64,000 bases of DNA from Dactylonectria macrodidyma (lineage: Eukaryota; Ascomycota; Sordariomycetes; Hypocreales; Nectriaceae). The translations under genes and the position numbers were made by a program. Each line of letters begins with the position of its first letter. The stretch's first letter is position 1. The stretch is taken from contig JAGMUV010000006.1 in assembly GCA_020744425.1 (NCBI GenBank), positions 2,604,001 to 2,668,000 of the forward strand, written 5' to 3'. The notes below the pieces were generated by a model. The model saw only the letters and a list, made by a program, of their open reading frames with translations. It was not told the origin of the DNA and searched no databases. Positions 1-11,221 of this stretch are shown in pieces.

Positions 1-163
1 GGTGAAATCTTCGTATATGTCTCAGTTGATTCTATTCTAGCCGAGCTCAGCTCCCCCTTCCTGGCTCCCACTTTCTGCACCACTTGACACAGCCCAGTCC
101 GTGTTCTTCGGCCCGCAATGGGGCACCCTCTATCTTTCGTCCCCCCCCTCCCCCCCCTGTTAC

Positions 164-907
164 TTACTTCCAATGAACTTGCTTGCTCTCTTTGACTTCG
201 AGGTGCTTTGCGCAGCGTCTGACCTCCTCCAGCGGCACTCTGTCGTCGAGAGGCTCACGATCACCGTCGTTCCAGTGAACGACGACTTTGGTGCGCCGTC
301 GGTCGGGTGCCAGGAAGGATAGGATGCTGGCGATGGACGACGTCGACGACAGGACGATGGGATACCGATTGCCGTGCTTGCAACGGAGGGATCCGCGCGA
401 GTTGTCAACGACATCGATGACAAACTTGTCCAGGGTTCGCTTCTCCTGGGTGCGTTCCCCTGACCGGTGATGCTGCTCTGATCGGCGTGGTTGATCAACT
501 CGCCGCGTCGAGTCATACGGCGGCTGAAGGGGGCCGTGGTGACGATGACTCTCGTGATGGCTTCGTGACACGCTCGAAGGATGGGGGCAGCAGGTGCAAC
601 GACACTCTGTCGGATCTGTCGTTCTATAGTCTCCTGGGGTCTCCAGCGGCAGGATATATGTGCCGTATGTGGATGGGGTCCAGGGATTCTGGGAGGAACC
701 GCTACTCTGGTGACTATGCTGACTATTGCGACTATGCTGGCTATGATGGGTATCCCAACGCGGATTGTAAGATGGCCGTCGCTCATGCGAATCCCTCGAT
801 GAGTGTGAGGCATGGTCGTAGTGGCGGCTGCGATGATGGTGTTTGTCCGTCGAACGAGAATGAGAGTATCTCACTGAGGGTTCGTCGTATGGTTGTGCGT
901 ATCTCAT
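164..907 (-). CDS. Hypothetical His/Ser/Arg-rich protein
   Basis: This single-exon frame encodes 247 aa from a true ATG (complement of 905-907) to TAA. I do not recognise the family. The first ~75 residues are highly biased to His, Ser and Arg and are probably disordered. A short Cys-containing stretch (ECRCTCCPHP) lies near residue 105. The last ~90 residues look like a folded module: DKFVIDVVDNSRG, a hydrophobic segment, then VVVHWNDGDREPL and a charged helix ending at HWK. The codon use looks coding and no better frame overlaps on the other strand. No signal peptide or membrane segment is seen. A missed upstream intron is possible because only the terminal ATG was used to set the start. 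Function is unknown. Confidence 0.6.
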   Translation of the reverse strand: MRYAQPYDEPSVRYSHSRSTDKHHHRSRHYDHASHSSRDSHERRPSYNPRWDTHHSQHSRNSQHSHQSSGSSQNPWTPSTYGTYILPLETPGDYRTTDPTECRCTCCPHPSSVSRSHHESHRHHGPLQPPYDSTRRVDQPRRSEQHHRSGERTQEKRTLDKFVIDVVDNSRGSLRCKHGNRYPIVLSSTSSIASILSFLAPDRRRTKVVVHWNDGDREPLDDRVPLEEVRRCAKHLEVKESKQVHWK

Positions 908-1970
908 TTTGCACTGTTCTTTTAACTTACTCGACTATTTCTTTTCTAGATATTCCTGTTGAATCACTGTTGAATCACTAGTTGGATCTAGTTATCTCAA
1001 GACTTGTCAAGTCGGCTATGCTTCATCTGAATCATCTTTAAGTACGCGACAGTTACTACGACGAGGGATTGACTGATGCAGCTCGACAATGGTTTCAAAC
1101 CCGCCAAAGAGTTCCTGCAGGGAGGATATTCTTCAAACGGAAAGACTATTGAGTCTAAAAATTGACTCGAGACGGTCAAGGACATAGCCAACACTGTTTC
1201 AGCCCACTTGGTTCAGGCAACAATGATCAGCACCAGCCGCGCAGCTTTTGTCAGGTCTATTACGGGTCTCAAAGAAAGCTAAATCCTCCAACACAACGGT
1301 GTACGGGTATCAAAGACTTATGGTTGTTGAAAGACTCGCGTGGGATCCTACTGACGCTTGCGCCTTGTGGGCCGTCACAGGCAGTAGTTTATAGTCGCCC
1401 ATCGATTGGTTCCGCTGGTTCCAGTTGAACACTGCCATTGCCGACTCTTTATTTTTCCATAACCGGTAATGCATCTGAAGGAACCGCGAATAGGTCCCGC
1501 TAGCTCCTTCAAAGGCTGAGTTGAGATGCATGTGGAGATGGGGTTAGATGATGAAATGAACGACCTGGAGATCATGGAAGCTATGAGAAGGCGAGAGAAA
1601 TGGCGCCATCAATAGGCACCGCTAATCCTAAGCTCCTTGGCCAGCGTTACAGCGGCTTCAGTGGCTCAATGCCTCGTCCAACAGCGGAGACAGGGCTCGG
1701 AAAAACCATTCTTACCAGGCCTCGCCCCCGAAAACGCTCCCCACAAGCCACAATCAATGGAGCCACTCAGCGCCCGCCGGTCTTGACAAAGGCCAGCGAG
1801 ACATCCGGGCGCAGTAGATTATGGAACTTCCCCATCTGGAAGGCTGGCCCATTTCCGATCCTTTGTCCTTTTCTCTTCCCACCTTCAGGCTTTCTCCTCC
1901 TCCTCTTCCCTCCCTCCTTGTCCTCGAACTCAGCAAGCATCCCTTTCGTCCTTCTTTGGTCACCGGCACA
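908..1970. other. Intergenic, divergent promoter region
   Basis: About 1 kb between the divergently oriented His/Ser-rich gene and the PHO88 gene. The 3' half (about 1840-1970) is pyrimidine-rich, typical of a fungal 5' UTR or core promoter. Small frames here show no recognisable protein. Confidence 0.6.
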
Positions 1971-2791
1971 ATGGCAGGCATCAGCCCCCAAATGTGAGTA
2001 GCCCCCCAAGCCCGCGCGACGGCTAGCGGCGCAACAGTTCCCATGGGCGCAATTCCCCCTCCCCTCACTACAGGGAGCCCCGTTAGAAGTGAAGTTCGCG
2101 ATGCTAACAAGAGTTGTGCGACAGCGTCAACCTCGCCATCATCCTTGGCATGACCCAGGTCTCCAAGCGCATTCCCTTCGATGATCCTCAGACCCTCAAC
2201 CTTGTCCGCGCCTTCTACCTCGGCAGCAACCTGATCATCGCCGCGCTGTACTTTTATGTCCAGATTGTCATCAACAACAAGAAGGGTACGCACGTGTCCA
2301 CCATGGCCCTGAGTGTCCGACCTTTAATGGGCTTCTGCCTCTCGACGGCGCAGAACTTTTTGCGGTTATGGCTTTGCTAACTAGCTTTTTACACAGACCT
2401 GACCACCCTCAAGTATGTCGAGCCCGCTCCCATGGGCTCTACCGAGGAGGGCAAGCTCGTCACCACCACCATCCACGCCTACGACCAACAGCAGGTCCGC
2501 ACCGCCTACCGCAGCCAGCTGATGGGAGTCGGCATGATGGCCTTCATGCACCTGTACCTGAAATACACCAACCCTCTGCTCATCCAGAGCATCATCCCCC
2601 TGAAGAGCGCCTTTGAGAACAACATTGTTAAGATCCACGTCTGGGGTCAGCCCGCCTCGGGCGACCTCAAGCGACCCTTCAAGGCCCCTCAGGGCTTCAT
2701 GAGCGCCATGCAGGGTGGCCCCGTCCAGAGCGACAAGAAGGCCGTCGAGGCCGCTGAGCGATCTGGCCGTGGTGGTGCCAAGGAGGAGTAG
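1971..2791 (+). CDS. PHO88: Pho88/SND3 family ER membrane protein
   Basis: Three exons (1971-1993, 2125-2285, 2397-2791) encode 192 aa, the usual length of Pho88. The joins are supported by GTGAGT and GTACGC donors, a GCTAAC branch site before the second acceptor, and perfect frame. The protein starts MAGISPQIVNLAIILGMTQV and has two hydrophobic segments: an N-terminal one and LNLVRAFYLGSNLIIAALYFYV. A conserved soluble part follows (YRSQLMGVGMMAFMHLYLKY, then NPLLIQSIIPLK). In yeast Pho88/Snd3 sits in the ER membrane, was first linked to phosphate uptake, and acts in the SND protein-targeting route. Identity is by family recall. The tiny first exon (23 nt) is easily missed by automated callers. 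Confidence 0.92.
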
Positions 2792-3289
2792 ATCGGACAC
2801 GCCGGATGAGGACGGTCCCTACGATTTTCATGGGCCTGCTTGTGGCGAACTGTATGGAGGCCCCTTGTAGACCTAATGTACCATCAAAGATCCTAGGATA
2901 AATTGATATCCAACCCAAAGCTCTCCTTTATCAGTGTTGTTTGTGAAGAGGTGCACGCTGAACCTATTCCAGCATAAAATCTCAAATTAAGATAGCATGT
3001 GACAGTTGTCCAACACTCAAAATAGCTTTCATCGTGCAAATCCGTAAGCTGCAGCCCTATTCGAATGTCCGGGATGCTGCCGGACTTGGACGAAGGAGGT
3101 CACGTTTTCTCGCGTTAATTGGTGACATAACCAAGCCTGCTCCATCGCGATCTGCCCCTCCGCCACATCTTGATTTCCAACATCTGCCTAGCCATCGAAG
3201 ATTCTTGCCAACACCACGCCCCTACTAGTGCTTGACTGTCAAAAAAGTCTGGTGTTTCATTCTGCCTTTGCGACATTCATATCGCCATC
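2792..3289. other. Intergenic between PHO88 and RAD14
   Basis: Contains the 3' UTR of PHO88 and the 5' UTR of the next gene, both on the plus strand. A short frame from about 3034 has no recognisable content and is treated as non-coding. Confidence 0.6.
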
Positions 3290-4536
3290 ATGGAGCGTCC
3301 CTCCACACCTCCGTCGACATCCGGGCCTTCACGGATCGTCTCGCCACCTACTCCAGAGGTCACAAGGCGAATAGTGAGTTCTGGGCTTCACGAGCTGGCA
3401 GTCGAATTGGAACTAAAACATTTCGTAGGAGGAGAACCGTCTTCGAGCGAAGGCGATTCGAGACCAACGTGAAGCCGAGCAGCGAGCATCCGGCAATGCG
3501 CCCGTCATCCCCAAGACCGCCGCTGGCTTCGTGCCGACGGAAAACGTACACATTAGCAAGACCGCGAATGGCAAACGGCCGTACAACTCAATCTCGACCG
3601 GCGATGCATCATCCAGGACGAACCGCGATGGGCGCAACAAAGGCGAAGAGGCGCCTCGACCAGCAAAGAAGTTTACCAAGTTTGTCGACTACGACATGAG
3701 TGCGATGACCGACACAAAGGGTGGTTTCCTAACGACTGAAGACGATCCCCACAACTATGCCCTTGGCGGCAAGAAGCCTGATCAACCGGATGAGCAGCAG
3801 AGGCCGAAGCACATGACTATCCAGGAGTGGGAGCGATTACAGCTGATACGCAATCTCAAGAGGCTCAAGTCTGGACCGTACGAACCAGGGTTGAGTGTGC
3901 TGGCAGACGAAGAGACAAAGAAAAAGTGCCGGGAGTGCAAGAGCCTTGAGATTGACTTTGTCTGGGAAGAGGTGTTCCATATCTGCGTGTGCAACAAGTG
4001 CAAGGAAAAGTTTCCGGAAAAGTATTCGCTCCTAACAAAGACGGAGTGCAAGGACGACTACCTCATTACGGATCGTGAGTTTGGTCTCTTGATATATCGT
4101 GCTCTGCTAACAAGAGCCAGCTGAACTGCGAGACCCCGAGAACCTCCCCCATCTATCTAAGCCTAACCCTCACAAATCCCATTGGCACGACATGATGCTC
4201 TTCCTTCGGTGCCAAGTAGAGGACTACGCCATCAACACCAAATGGGGTTCTGCAGAGGCGCTGGACGCCGAGTACGAGCGGCGAGAAGCGCAGAAAAAGG
4301 CACGCAAAGAGGCCAAGTTTAAGGAGAAGCTAATGGATCTAAAACGCAAGACGCGAACAGATGCGTTCAGACGGCAGGCGGGATCATTGAGCAAATCTGG
4401 AGCGAGCAAGTTTGGCGATGCGATAGGGGGTGGGAAGCATGTGCACGAGTGGGGACGGACGGTGGAGAATGCAGACGGGATGACGGTTAAGACATGTGTG
4501 GATTGCGGGATGGAAGTGGAAGAGTTGGAGTTTTAG
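3290..4536 (+). CDS. RAD14: XPA/Rad14-type nucleotide excision repair protein
   Basis: Three exons (3290-3373, 3429-4074, 4121-4536) give 381 aa. Both introns are short (55 and 46 nt) with GTGAGT donors, and the joins restore continuous family sequence. The product is the damage-verification factor of nucleotide excision repair, acting in the nucleus with TFIIH and RPA. The XPA zinc finger is intact: Cys195, Cys198, Cys216 and Cys219 (C-X2-C-X17-C-X2-C). The conserved YLITDPELRD block spans the second intron and is followed by the helical DNA-binding region with WGSAEALDAEYERR. A basic coiled stretch and a C-terminal second CxxC pair (TCVDCGME) follow. The N-terminus (MERPSTPPS) is low complexity, then an Arg/Glu-rich helix. 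Length matches Rad14 homologues. Very likely functional. Confidence 0.94.
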
Positions 4537-5529
4537 GTGTGTTAGATCTGAATCGGATATAGAGGATGGCTGGGTTGGATTGGTCTCGGATTAGCATTGG
4601 TGTTGTGCTTGAGCGTTTGAGTGTTTGGGTGTTTGGATGTTTGGGTGTTTGGCGTGTTGGGGTGATTTCTCTCAAACATGGCTGATGTCATGATGCAATG
4701 GATAGCTATGAAGCTGCTTGCAAAAAGCCGATAATGACAACTATGCGGACATCGGTTGAGCCCTGAAGCCATGATGAATACAGACAAAACTAGAATATCA
4801 GCACCAACCAGTTCCAACGGCTTCTGTCAGACTCTACACATCCTTGTTGACTTGGCTCATGCTCGTTGGTTTGTTGGACCATACGGCTCCATCTTTACAC
4901 GTCTTTCCAGGGGCTAACAGGGAGAAACGAGCTAATGAGCTGGGTGAACAGGGCGTGGTCTAACGCCCAGGGACTCACTCCAGGTACGCTCCAGGGGAGA
5001 ATGGATGCTCCAGGGGCTTCGCTTGTGTGAGTTGTCCCTGGGGCGAGTTGATGCCTGACAGCCTCACTTGGAGGTTAAGCGCCGTGTTGATTGGCTGAAA
5101 TTTCGGCGGCGGCAATCAAGAGTGCTCACAGCGGGCCCAAGCTGCACCAGTACCAACACGGACAGTGCTGCACGCACCAACGCAGCAGAAAGAGAGACAC
5201 CTGGCTGGAGCTTTGGCAGGAAAAAGGAACCCCCAACTAGATCTCTCCATCTACCTCTGCATCATCGCTCTGCACGCACGACTTCAACTTTCTCGCCCTC
5301 GATCTGCAGATCCTACACGACTCGACTCGACGCGAAACTCACCCGACGAACACCTGCTTCTTCGGACACCCCCCCTCATCAACATACCCACTCGCGAAAC
5401 GGGTTGCATCGTGCGCCGCAACTCTCGCAGCATCCCGCCATCCCATCCCCCCCAAGCTCGTCCGGCACGCTTCCCACCCCAGCGCCGCTCGCTCTCCATG
5501 CTCCCGCCCAATTGAACAGGCGCGCCGCG
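4537..5529. other. Intergenic plus striatin 5' UTR
   Basis: Holds the RAD14 3' UTR, a GTTTGG-rich microsatellite, a cluster of CTCCAGG-type words around 4977-5013, and a C-rich leader (about 5280-5529) before the striatin ATG. The long frame that opens at 5068 runs into striatin in phase, but its upstream part is compositionally biased and lacks conserved sequence, so it is taken as leader. Confidence 0.55.
4611..4662. repeat. GTGTTTGG-like microsatellite
   Basis: Imperfect tandem repeats built on GTGTTTGG/ATGTTTGG in the 3' flank of the RAD14 homologue. Simple sequence; no coding role. Confidence 0.8.
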
Positions 5530-8142
5530 ATGGGCCCGAATGCTGGCAACGGAGTGGGAGGCATGGAGCTGGGGCCCATGATGCAGGGCAACGGCTCCAA
5601 CCTGCCCCAGGCCACCGAGTACACCCTACAGGGCGTCATGCGCTTCCTGCAGACCGAATGGCACCGTCACGAGCGCGACAGGAACGCCTGGGAGATTGAG
5701 AAGCAGGAGATGAAGGGCCGCATCGCCAACCTCGAGGGCCAGGCGCGGAGGGCCGACGCCACTCAACGCGCCTTGAAGAAGTACGTTTCGATTCTCGAAC
5801 GCAAGGTCAAGGACCAGGCCGCCCAGCTCAAGGGCACTGCCGCCACCGACGAGGCCGAGGCTGCCAAAAACGACCGCGCTGCAAAGATCCAGGAGAAGCT
5901 GAGATGTGAGCATATGTCCGGACACGTCCTGTTCAGTCCCTAAGCTCTAGCCCGTATACTAACCGACCTCGTGCTTTAGCTTCCCTAGAGCACCCTATAC
6001 CCGGTGTCGATGGCATCGATGGCGAAAAGATCGACCGAGGCGGCGACGAGGAGGGGCAGCGACAGGATCTCAAGACCTTCCTCGACCAGTGCCAATCCGA
6101 ATTTATGTATCTGATGATCGCCCCGGCGAACCCCCAACCGCCTCCACGCGACTCCCCGCCACTCCCTATGATGGAGGACTTGCGAGAGGTGGAATCATAC
6201 GGCATGCCTGCTCCTCAACCTATGGAGAGGGAGTTTCAGCTCCCCTCGAGGCCGGCACAAAACCACGTTCAAGAAGTAAACTCGAGAGCCCCTCCGCCAA
6301 ACCACGCTCCCCCGATGCAGCCTGGTGGCTCGCACTTTACTCAAAAGACCCAGGAGCTGCAACCCCCACCTATGGTCCGGTCCTCGGGCGAGCATCAACC
6401 TGGTGCGTACCAAAACTCCAACGACTGGCCTACGCCCGTAAATGTCACGACTCGTCCTGTGGAAGAGAGCACCTCTCAAGCTACCCATGCGGCAGAGGTT
6501 CTCGGCGGTATGGAGGATCCTGCCGAGCTCAAGGAGAGGGAGAAGAACCACGGCGCACCCGAGACGGACGGCTGGGAGTTTCCAGAAGGGACCTTTCCCG
6601 AACCCGGCTCGTCGCACCCTAACCAAACAGCAAACCGGCCGGACACCGATGTTTTCCCCACCGCCGATAGCCTCCCCAAGTCGCCGAACCGAGTTCCGGG
6701 CTCTCACCGAAGAAAGAGCTCTATGACGAGAAGGCGTAGCGCGGAACACGAACTAGCGTTGAACGCTGCCAAGGCTGCAGAGAGCGGCAACTTTAAGCTA
6801 AGATTTGGTCTAAGGGGACATTTAGATACCGTTCGAACAGTCATCTTCTCGGGGGGCGGCAGCCCTGGCGAGCCCGAGATTTGCACTGCTGGCGACGACG
6901 GCATGATCAAGCGTTTCCACATCCCCCGGTTCGACGCCCACGGTGGATCTCTCGCCCACGCGGCATCGGATCTCGATGTCACGGCCAACTTTACGCATCG
7001 AGGTCACTCGGGTGCTGTCCTTTGCCTGACCTCGTGGTCTCCCGCTCCCAACTTTTCTACCGGTGGTCGTGCGGTAGGTGACGGCTGGATATTTTCCGGT
7101 GGCCAAGATGCGACCATTCGGGTGTGGGAACGTGGTCGAGTCGATCCCAAGGCCACACTAGAAGGGCACACGGATGCCGTCTGGGCCATCTCCGTTCTTC
7201 CGGCGACTTTGGGCTCCATCTTTGGCAGCTCGAGCCCGTACGGCAGCACGGATAGGATCCTCGTGGTGTCTGGCGCTGCGGACGGCTCGGTTCGACTGTG
7301 GTCTGTGAGTGCACCGCCTCAACTGAGTTCGCCTCAACCTGGGACGAACCGGGCAATGACTGGCCGGGGAGGACGGGTGCGCGGTAACTCTATGAGCTCT
7401 GGAAGCGGGTTCGCCAGCACGCCACAGCCCACCACAGCATCGAACTCGCCCTTTAGCCACACGTTGGTGCACAACATTACTCGACCGGATAACCCCAATG
7501 CCACTCCAACGTGCATTACGCCACTGGACACCGCTGGAACTTCGTTTGTTGTTTCTTACTCAGACGCGGCCATCATTGCGTATGATACAAGGACCGGTGA
7601 CCGTATCGGTCACATGGAAAGCCTGGAAACATACGACGGTACGATCAAGACGAGCGTCAACGCTGTTGTAGCAACGACGCTTGGTTTGGACCAAGGAAAC
7701 CAGCACGGCAGTAGTATAAACGAGGATGAGCAAAGCACCGGCGCTACGGGCGGCATGGCTGGCTCAGGAGTCGAGGGGACGATCATCTCTGGACACGAAG
7801 ACCGCTTCGTCCGGTTCTTTGACGCCAACAGCGGTAAGTGCTCGTATGCAGGAGTCTCCGCTCGCAATACTAACTCATGCAGGCCAATGTACATACAACA
7901 TGATCGCCCATCCCGACGCCATCTCAAGTCTGTCACTCAGTCCCGACGGCCGCGAGCTAGTCAGCGCTGGCCACGACGCATCACTTCGATTCTGGAGCTT
8001 AGAGAAGCGCACGTGCACACAAGAGGTGACGAGCCACCGCCTCATGCGCGGCGAGGGCATCTGCGCTTGCGTTTGGAGTCAGGACGGAAAGTGGGTAGTC
8101 AGCGCAGGAGGCGACGGGGTCGTCAAGGTGTTTGCGCGGTAG
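5530..8142 (+). CDS. pro11: Striatin (PRO11/FSR1 type), STRIPAK scaffold
   Basis: Three exons (5530-5905, 5980-7833, 7883-8142) encode 829 aa. The N-terminus after MGPNAGNG carries the striatin block [20 protein letters not shown], followed by a coiled coil to about residue 125. A long disordered region follows, then WD40 repeats from about residue 405 to the C-terminus ([20 protein letters not shown]-type blades, final [11 protein letters not shown]). Striatins are the PP2A regulatory subunit and scaffold of STRIPAK, which in Sordaria and Fusarium controls fruiting-body formation, hyphal fusion and virulence. Start chosen at 5530 because conserved sequence begins there, although the frame is open further upstream. 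Both introns have canonical ends and the second has a TACTAAC branch site. Confidence 0.95.
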
Positions 8143-8886
8143 CCGGATGGCACTTTCATATTTCCCAAGCCCCTGAGAACGGCTTGTTTTCTTTGATGGA
8201 GCGTGTTGCTGGTGCTGGTGTTGGAGCAAAGAAAGTTTCGGCGGCGTAGCCAGCAACCACTGTGTTATAGTACATGTTTGAGGAGATCGTTATATTACTC
8301 GTCGATACCCGGCACCTGGTGGTTTGCGTCTGTCTGCGGGTGGGCTTTTTCTCTCCGTGTGCCTCGGTTTGCGGCTCAGTATTTGCAGGATACCTGGGTG
8401 TTTTGTGTTGAAGGGAGGGAGGACCATGTATGAGAGTAATGGAACTGAATGAGGATTTCGTGTACATTGACTCATATAAAATGCTATGTGGATGACGTTT
8501 CTGAAATGTTGCTCGGATCAAGTAGCTAGAAACAGCGCCTGGTTTTGTTGATGATCGATAAAGGCGAGAAAGTGCGGCACTCGAGCGCAATGTGTAGAAA
8601 CCAGTTGTGAACCCAAGCCTTAGGTACTAAATTAACGAGATAACCTCGGTTCACAAATTGCGGCGTGTAGAAAACAACGAGAAGGCCTGGTTAGGTCACC
8701 AAACCGTTCACACTGACTAGTTGTGGAAGAGATTGTTGAGTTTGATCGTTGACGTCTAATTGTGTAGGGTAGCTTAGATGCAAATGTTCCCCGGTTCTCC
8801 TCTGTTTATTGTCCAGGTCTCTTAGTGTTTAATTTGTGGCCTGCTTCCAACAACCCCTCACTACACAGGCGCTCCAGCGTCTGTAA
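8143..8886. other. Intergenic, striatin 3' flank
   Basis: About 740 nt with no supported gene. A minus-strand frame at 8156-8590 shows no family content and is treated as chance. The last ~40 nt (from about 8850) resemble the 5' flank of the second tRNA-Asp copy near 15.26-15.30 kb on the opposite strand. Confidence 0.6.
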
Positions 8887-8958
8887 TCTTCCGTAGTATA
8901 GTGGTCAGTATGCAAGCTTGTCACGCTTGAGACCCGGGTTCAATTCCCGGCGGGAGAG
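8887..8958 (+). tRNA. tRNA-Asp (anticodon GTC)
   Basis: A complete 72-nt cloverleaf. The acceptor stem TCTTCCG (8887-8893) pairs with CGGGAGA (8951-8957) and G8958 is the discriminator. The anticodon stem CAAGC/GCTTG closes the loop TTGTCAC, giving anticodon GTC (Asp). The T arm is CCGGG-TTCAATT-CCCGG. No intron. An identical gene lies inverted at 15189-15260. Confidence 0.95.
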
Positions 8959-9269
8959 ATCCAGCCACAGGTGTAACACACCTGATTACTTTTTGCTTTC
9001 TTCCCCTTTTCTTCCTTTTTATATGTAGGAGGAAGTAAATGATTACTTCCAAAATTTTTAGGGGTTTCATTCTATCTGTTGAGGCACGCCATACGCCGCC
9101 AAGCAATGTGAGTAAATTTTGCGTTAGTTAAATATGTAATTCTGGTTTATTTGCCACTGAGTCACCTTGGCTTGGAAGTAAATAATGCTGGATCTGAAGC
9201 CACGAGATCCTTCCACTACTCATAGCGCAGGGGATTGCAGAGCGTTCGCTCGTAGCAAAACAACTGATG
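8959..9269. other. Intergenic downstream of tRNA-Asp
   Basis: AT-rich spacer of about 310 nt containing the Pol III terminator. Nothing else recognised. Confidence 0.6.
8968..8994 (+). terminator. Pol III terminator with trailer hairpin
   Basis: Downstream of tRNA-Asp, a perfect 6-bp hairpin (CAGGTG, loop TAACA, CACCTG; 8968-8984) is followed by T5 at 8990-8994. The T run fits RNA polymerase III termination. The hairpin would be in the 3' trailer. Confidence 0.6.
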
Positions 9270-9962
9270 CTAATTTCCTTGTTGAATCGATCTACCCACT
9301 ACTCCAACACGCGTCCAAATGTTGTTTAGGTCGGCGGTCTCTCTCATGGAAATCTGGAGGCTACTCGATCCTCTAGTCGGCGTCCAAAACAAGGTCAAGG
9401 TTTCGTGCCCTTCCACATAACACGACAAGGGCTTGCCTTCGCGAATGGGCGAGCAAACGATCTTGCTGAGCTCAGAGGGATAGGGGCTGGGGCCGTCGGC
9501 GTACAAGGTGTAGTTCGGGCTCCAAGCGATGTACACGGTGTCGGAGGCCATCAGGTAGTTTGTCCCCTCTTGTAGGTGGTACGCAATGTTGTATGTGGCG
9601 TCGGCAAGAGTGGCGAACATGGGAGAGTAGTGGTCTTGAGGCCATTGCAGCAGTCGGCCGATGACGTTGGTGTTGGCCGAGTCGGTAGCTTCGATGGCAA
9701 ACGTGGGGAGGATTGGTGCCTCGATGCTGGTTGGAGTTGAGACTACACTTGGCGTCTCGGAGGGGGTAGTAGAGGGTGTCTCATACGGGGTGACGGAGGG
9801 TGTCTCGGAAGCGGTTACAGATGGCGTTGATGAGGGTGTTGTCGAAGGTGTTGTCGAAGGTGTTGTAGATGGTGTTGCAGTCGAGCTGGATGCTTTGCAG
9901 GGACTACTACGGGCGAACGCGGCGGCGGCGACGAGGCCTATGGCGATGGAGAGCACACGCAT
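9270..9962 (-). CDS. Secreted Thr/Ser/Pro-rich protein
   Basis: Encodes 230 aa from ATG at 9962. The start was chosen because it opens with a signal peptide (MRVLSIAIGLVAAAAFARSS, cleavage after about residue 18-20), while the longer open frame upstream has no ATG with such a signal. After the signal comes a mucin-like tract (about residues 25-75) of imperfect repeats of the type TPSTTPSETPSV, a likely O-glycosylation region or flexible spacer. The remaining ~150 residues are a folded extracellular domain of unknown family with three Cys; it contains blocks such as YIAWSPNYTLYADGP and GHETLTLFWTPT. I do not recognise an enzyme. It lies between the two inverted tRNA-Asp genes in accessory sequence, so a small secreted or effector-like role is possible but unproven. 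Confidence 0.75.
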   Translation of the reverse strand: MRVLSIAIGLVAAAAFARSSPCKASSSTATPSTTPSTTPSTTPSSTPSVTASETPSVTPYETPSTTPSETPSVVSTPTSIEAPILPTFAIEATDSANTNVIGRLLQWPQDHYSPMFATLADATYNIAYHLQEGTNYLMASDTVYIAWSPNYTLYADGPSPYPSELSKIVCSPIREGKPLSCYVEGHETLTLFWTPTRGSSSLQISMRETADLNNIWTRVGVVGRSIQQGN

Positions 9963-11221
9963 ATTGAGATACGCAGATGACCTGGAATGTTGAACGAGTG
10001 GTGAGCTAACAAAAATCACCGAGAGTGAACAGCAACAGGAGCGTTTAGTTTCTATATCGCCCTTCCGCATCTCCCCTGAGCTGAAGTCGATATGGGGCCC
10101 CCACAGGATTGTCCCCTGCAATATGGCAATTCAAAGCTGCCAAGAGATGCGGAAACCGTGAAACAGAATATTGGAATCCAGATGCATTCAGTTTCCGCCT
10201 CATTGAATTCAGATGGAGCCACATTGAGTGGGTCGTTGGCCCTGACAAGCCCGTGTTGGCTGTACCTTTCTTGATTCTGTCCACTGTCAAATAGACTATC
10301 GATTTCATTGCGCGTATCTGCTGCTGTGATTATAGCGGGGCACCGTTTATCCACTCGATAGTTCGCTCAACGGGGTTAAGAGAGGGAAGCATTGGCGATG
10401 AGTCTAACTAAAAAATGGAAAGTGGCTGGGGGACGCGCAATTGAGCTGGCGAGTGAAACAATGGATTTGTTTTTTTCGTCGAGCCGTTGGACCCGACTTG
10501 GCGGTTGACGGATTACCCGTTGGCTCTAGTGTGAGACAAACTTAGTACTGTGTGATAGAGATGGAACAGTTGAGGAATGAGGAACGAAGATGTATGCTGG
10601 AACTTGAATGACGAGCTAATTCGAGTGTACACGTAGTTGTGGTTGTGGCAGGGTTATGTTGGTAGCTAGGGTGTGTGCAGGGGGGATTGTCTAAACTGTC
10701 TTCGCAGTGCACAAGACTAATCATGCCAAAGAAATCAGTGATAGACAAATTGGTTTGAGGCTAGCAAGTGCATCCCGCCGTATATAGTCCCGGGAATTAG
10801 TAGAAGATGAGGATGTCGAAGGTATAGAACTTATTTGTCCTGACAACTTGTCATATCCTCATCAGTTACCTCCGGACTCTAAAACATGATCTTTCTGAAG
10901 TTCGTGTTTTCTCCAAATCTGAGAGGGTAGAGCTCTTAGGAAAATACTCCACTTTAGGAAAAGCCACGCTACAACAACTAGAAACGTTAAAGATTCTGTG
11001 ACCACTGTGACAGAAGGGTTAGTGAAGAGAAGTGCATTAGATCAAGGCTACAATCAACTCACGACTTGCGACAAACACTTGCCACCATCCCTAGGCCACC
11101 TCCTCTCCGCCTTCATGAGGGAACTCCCGAGCCGGGACCGCCAGAAACGTGGACGTGAAGGATATAGGCGTCTGAGGTACTTTTTAGCAAAGCGTCTAGA
11201 GTTATCAGGGAAGACAGGAAC
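9963..11221. other. Intergenic inside the tRNA-Asp bracket
   Basis: Promoter of the secreted protein gene, then about 1 kb of sequence without supported coding content up to the 3' end of the HEX1-ankyrin-CorA pseudogene. Confidence 0.55.
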
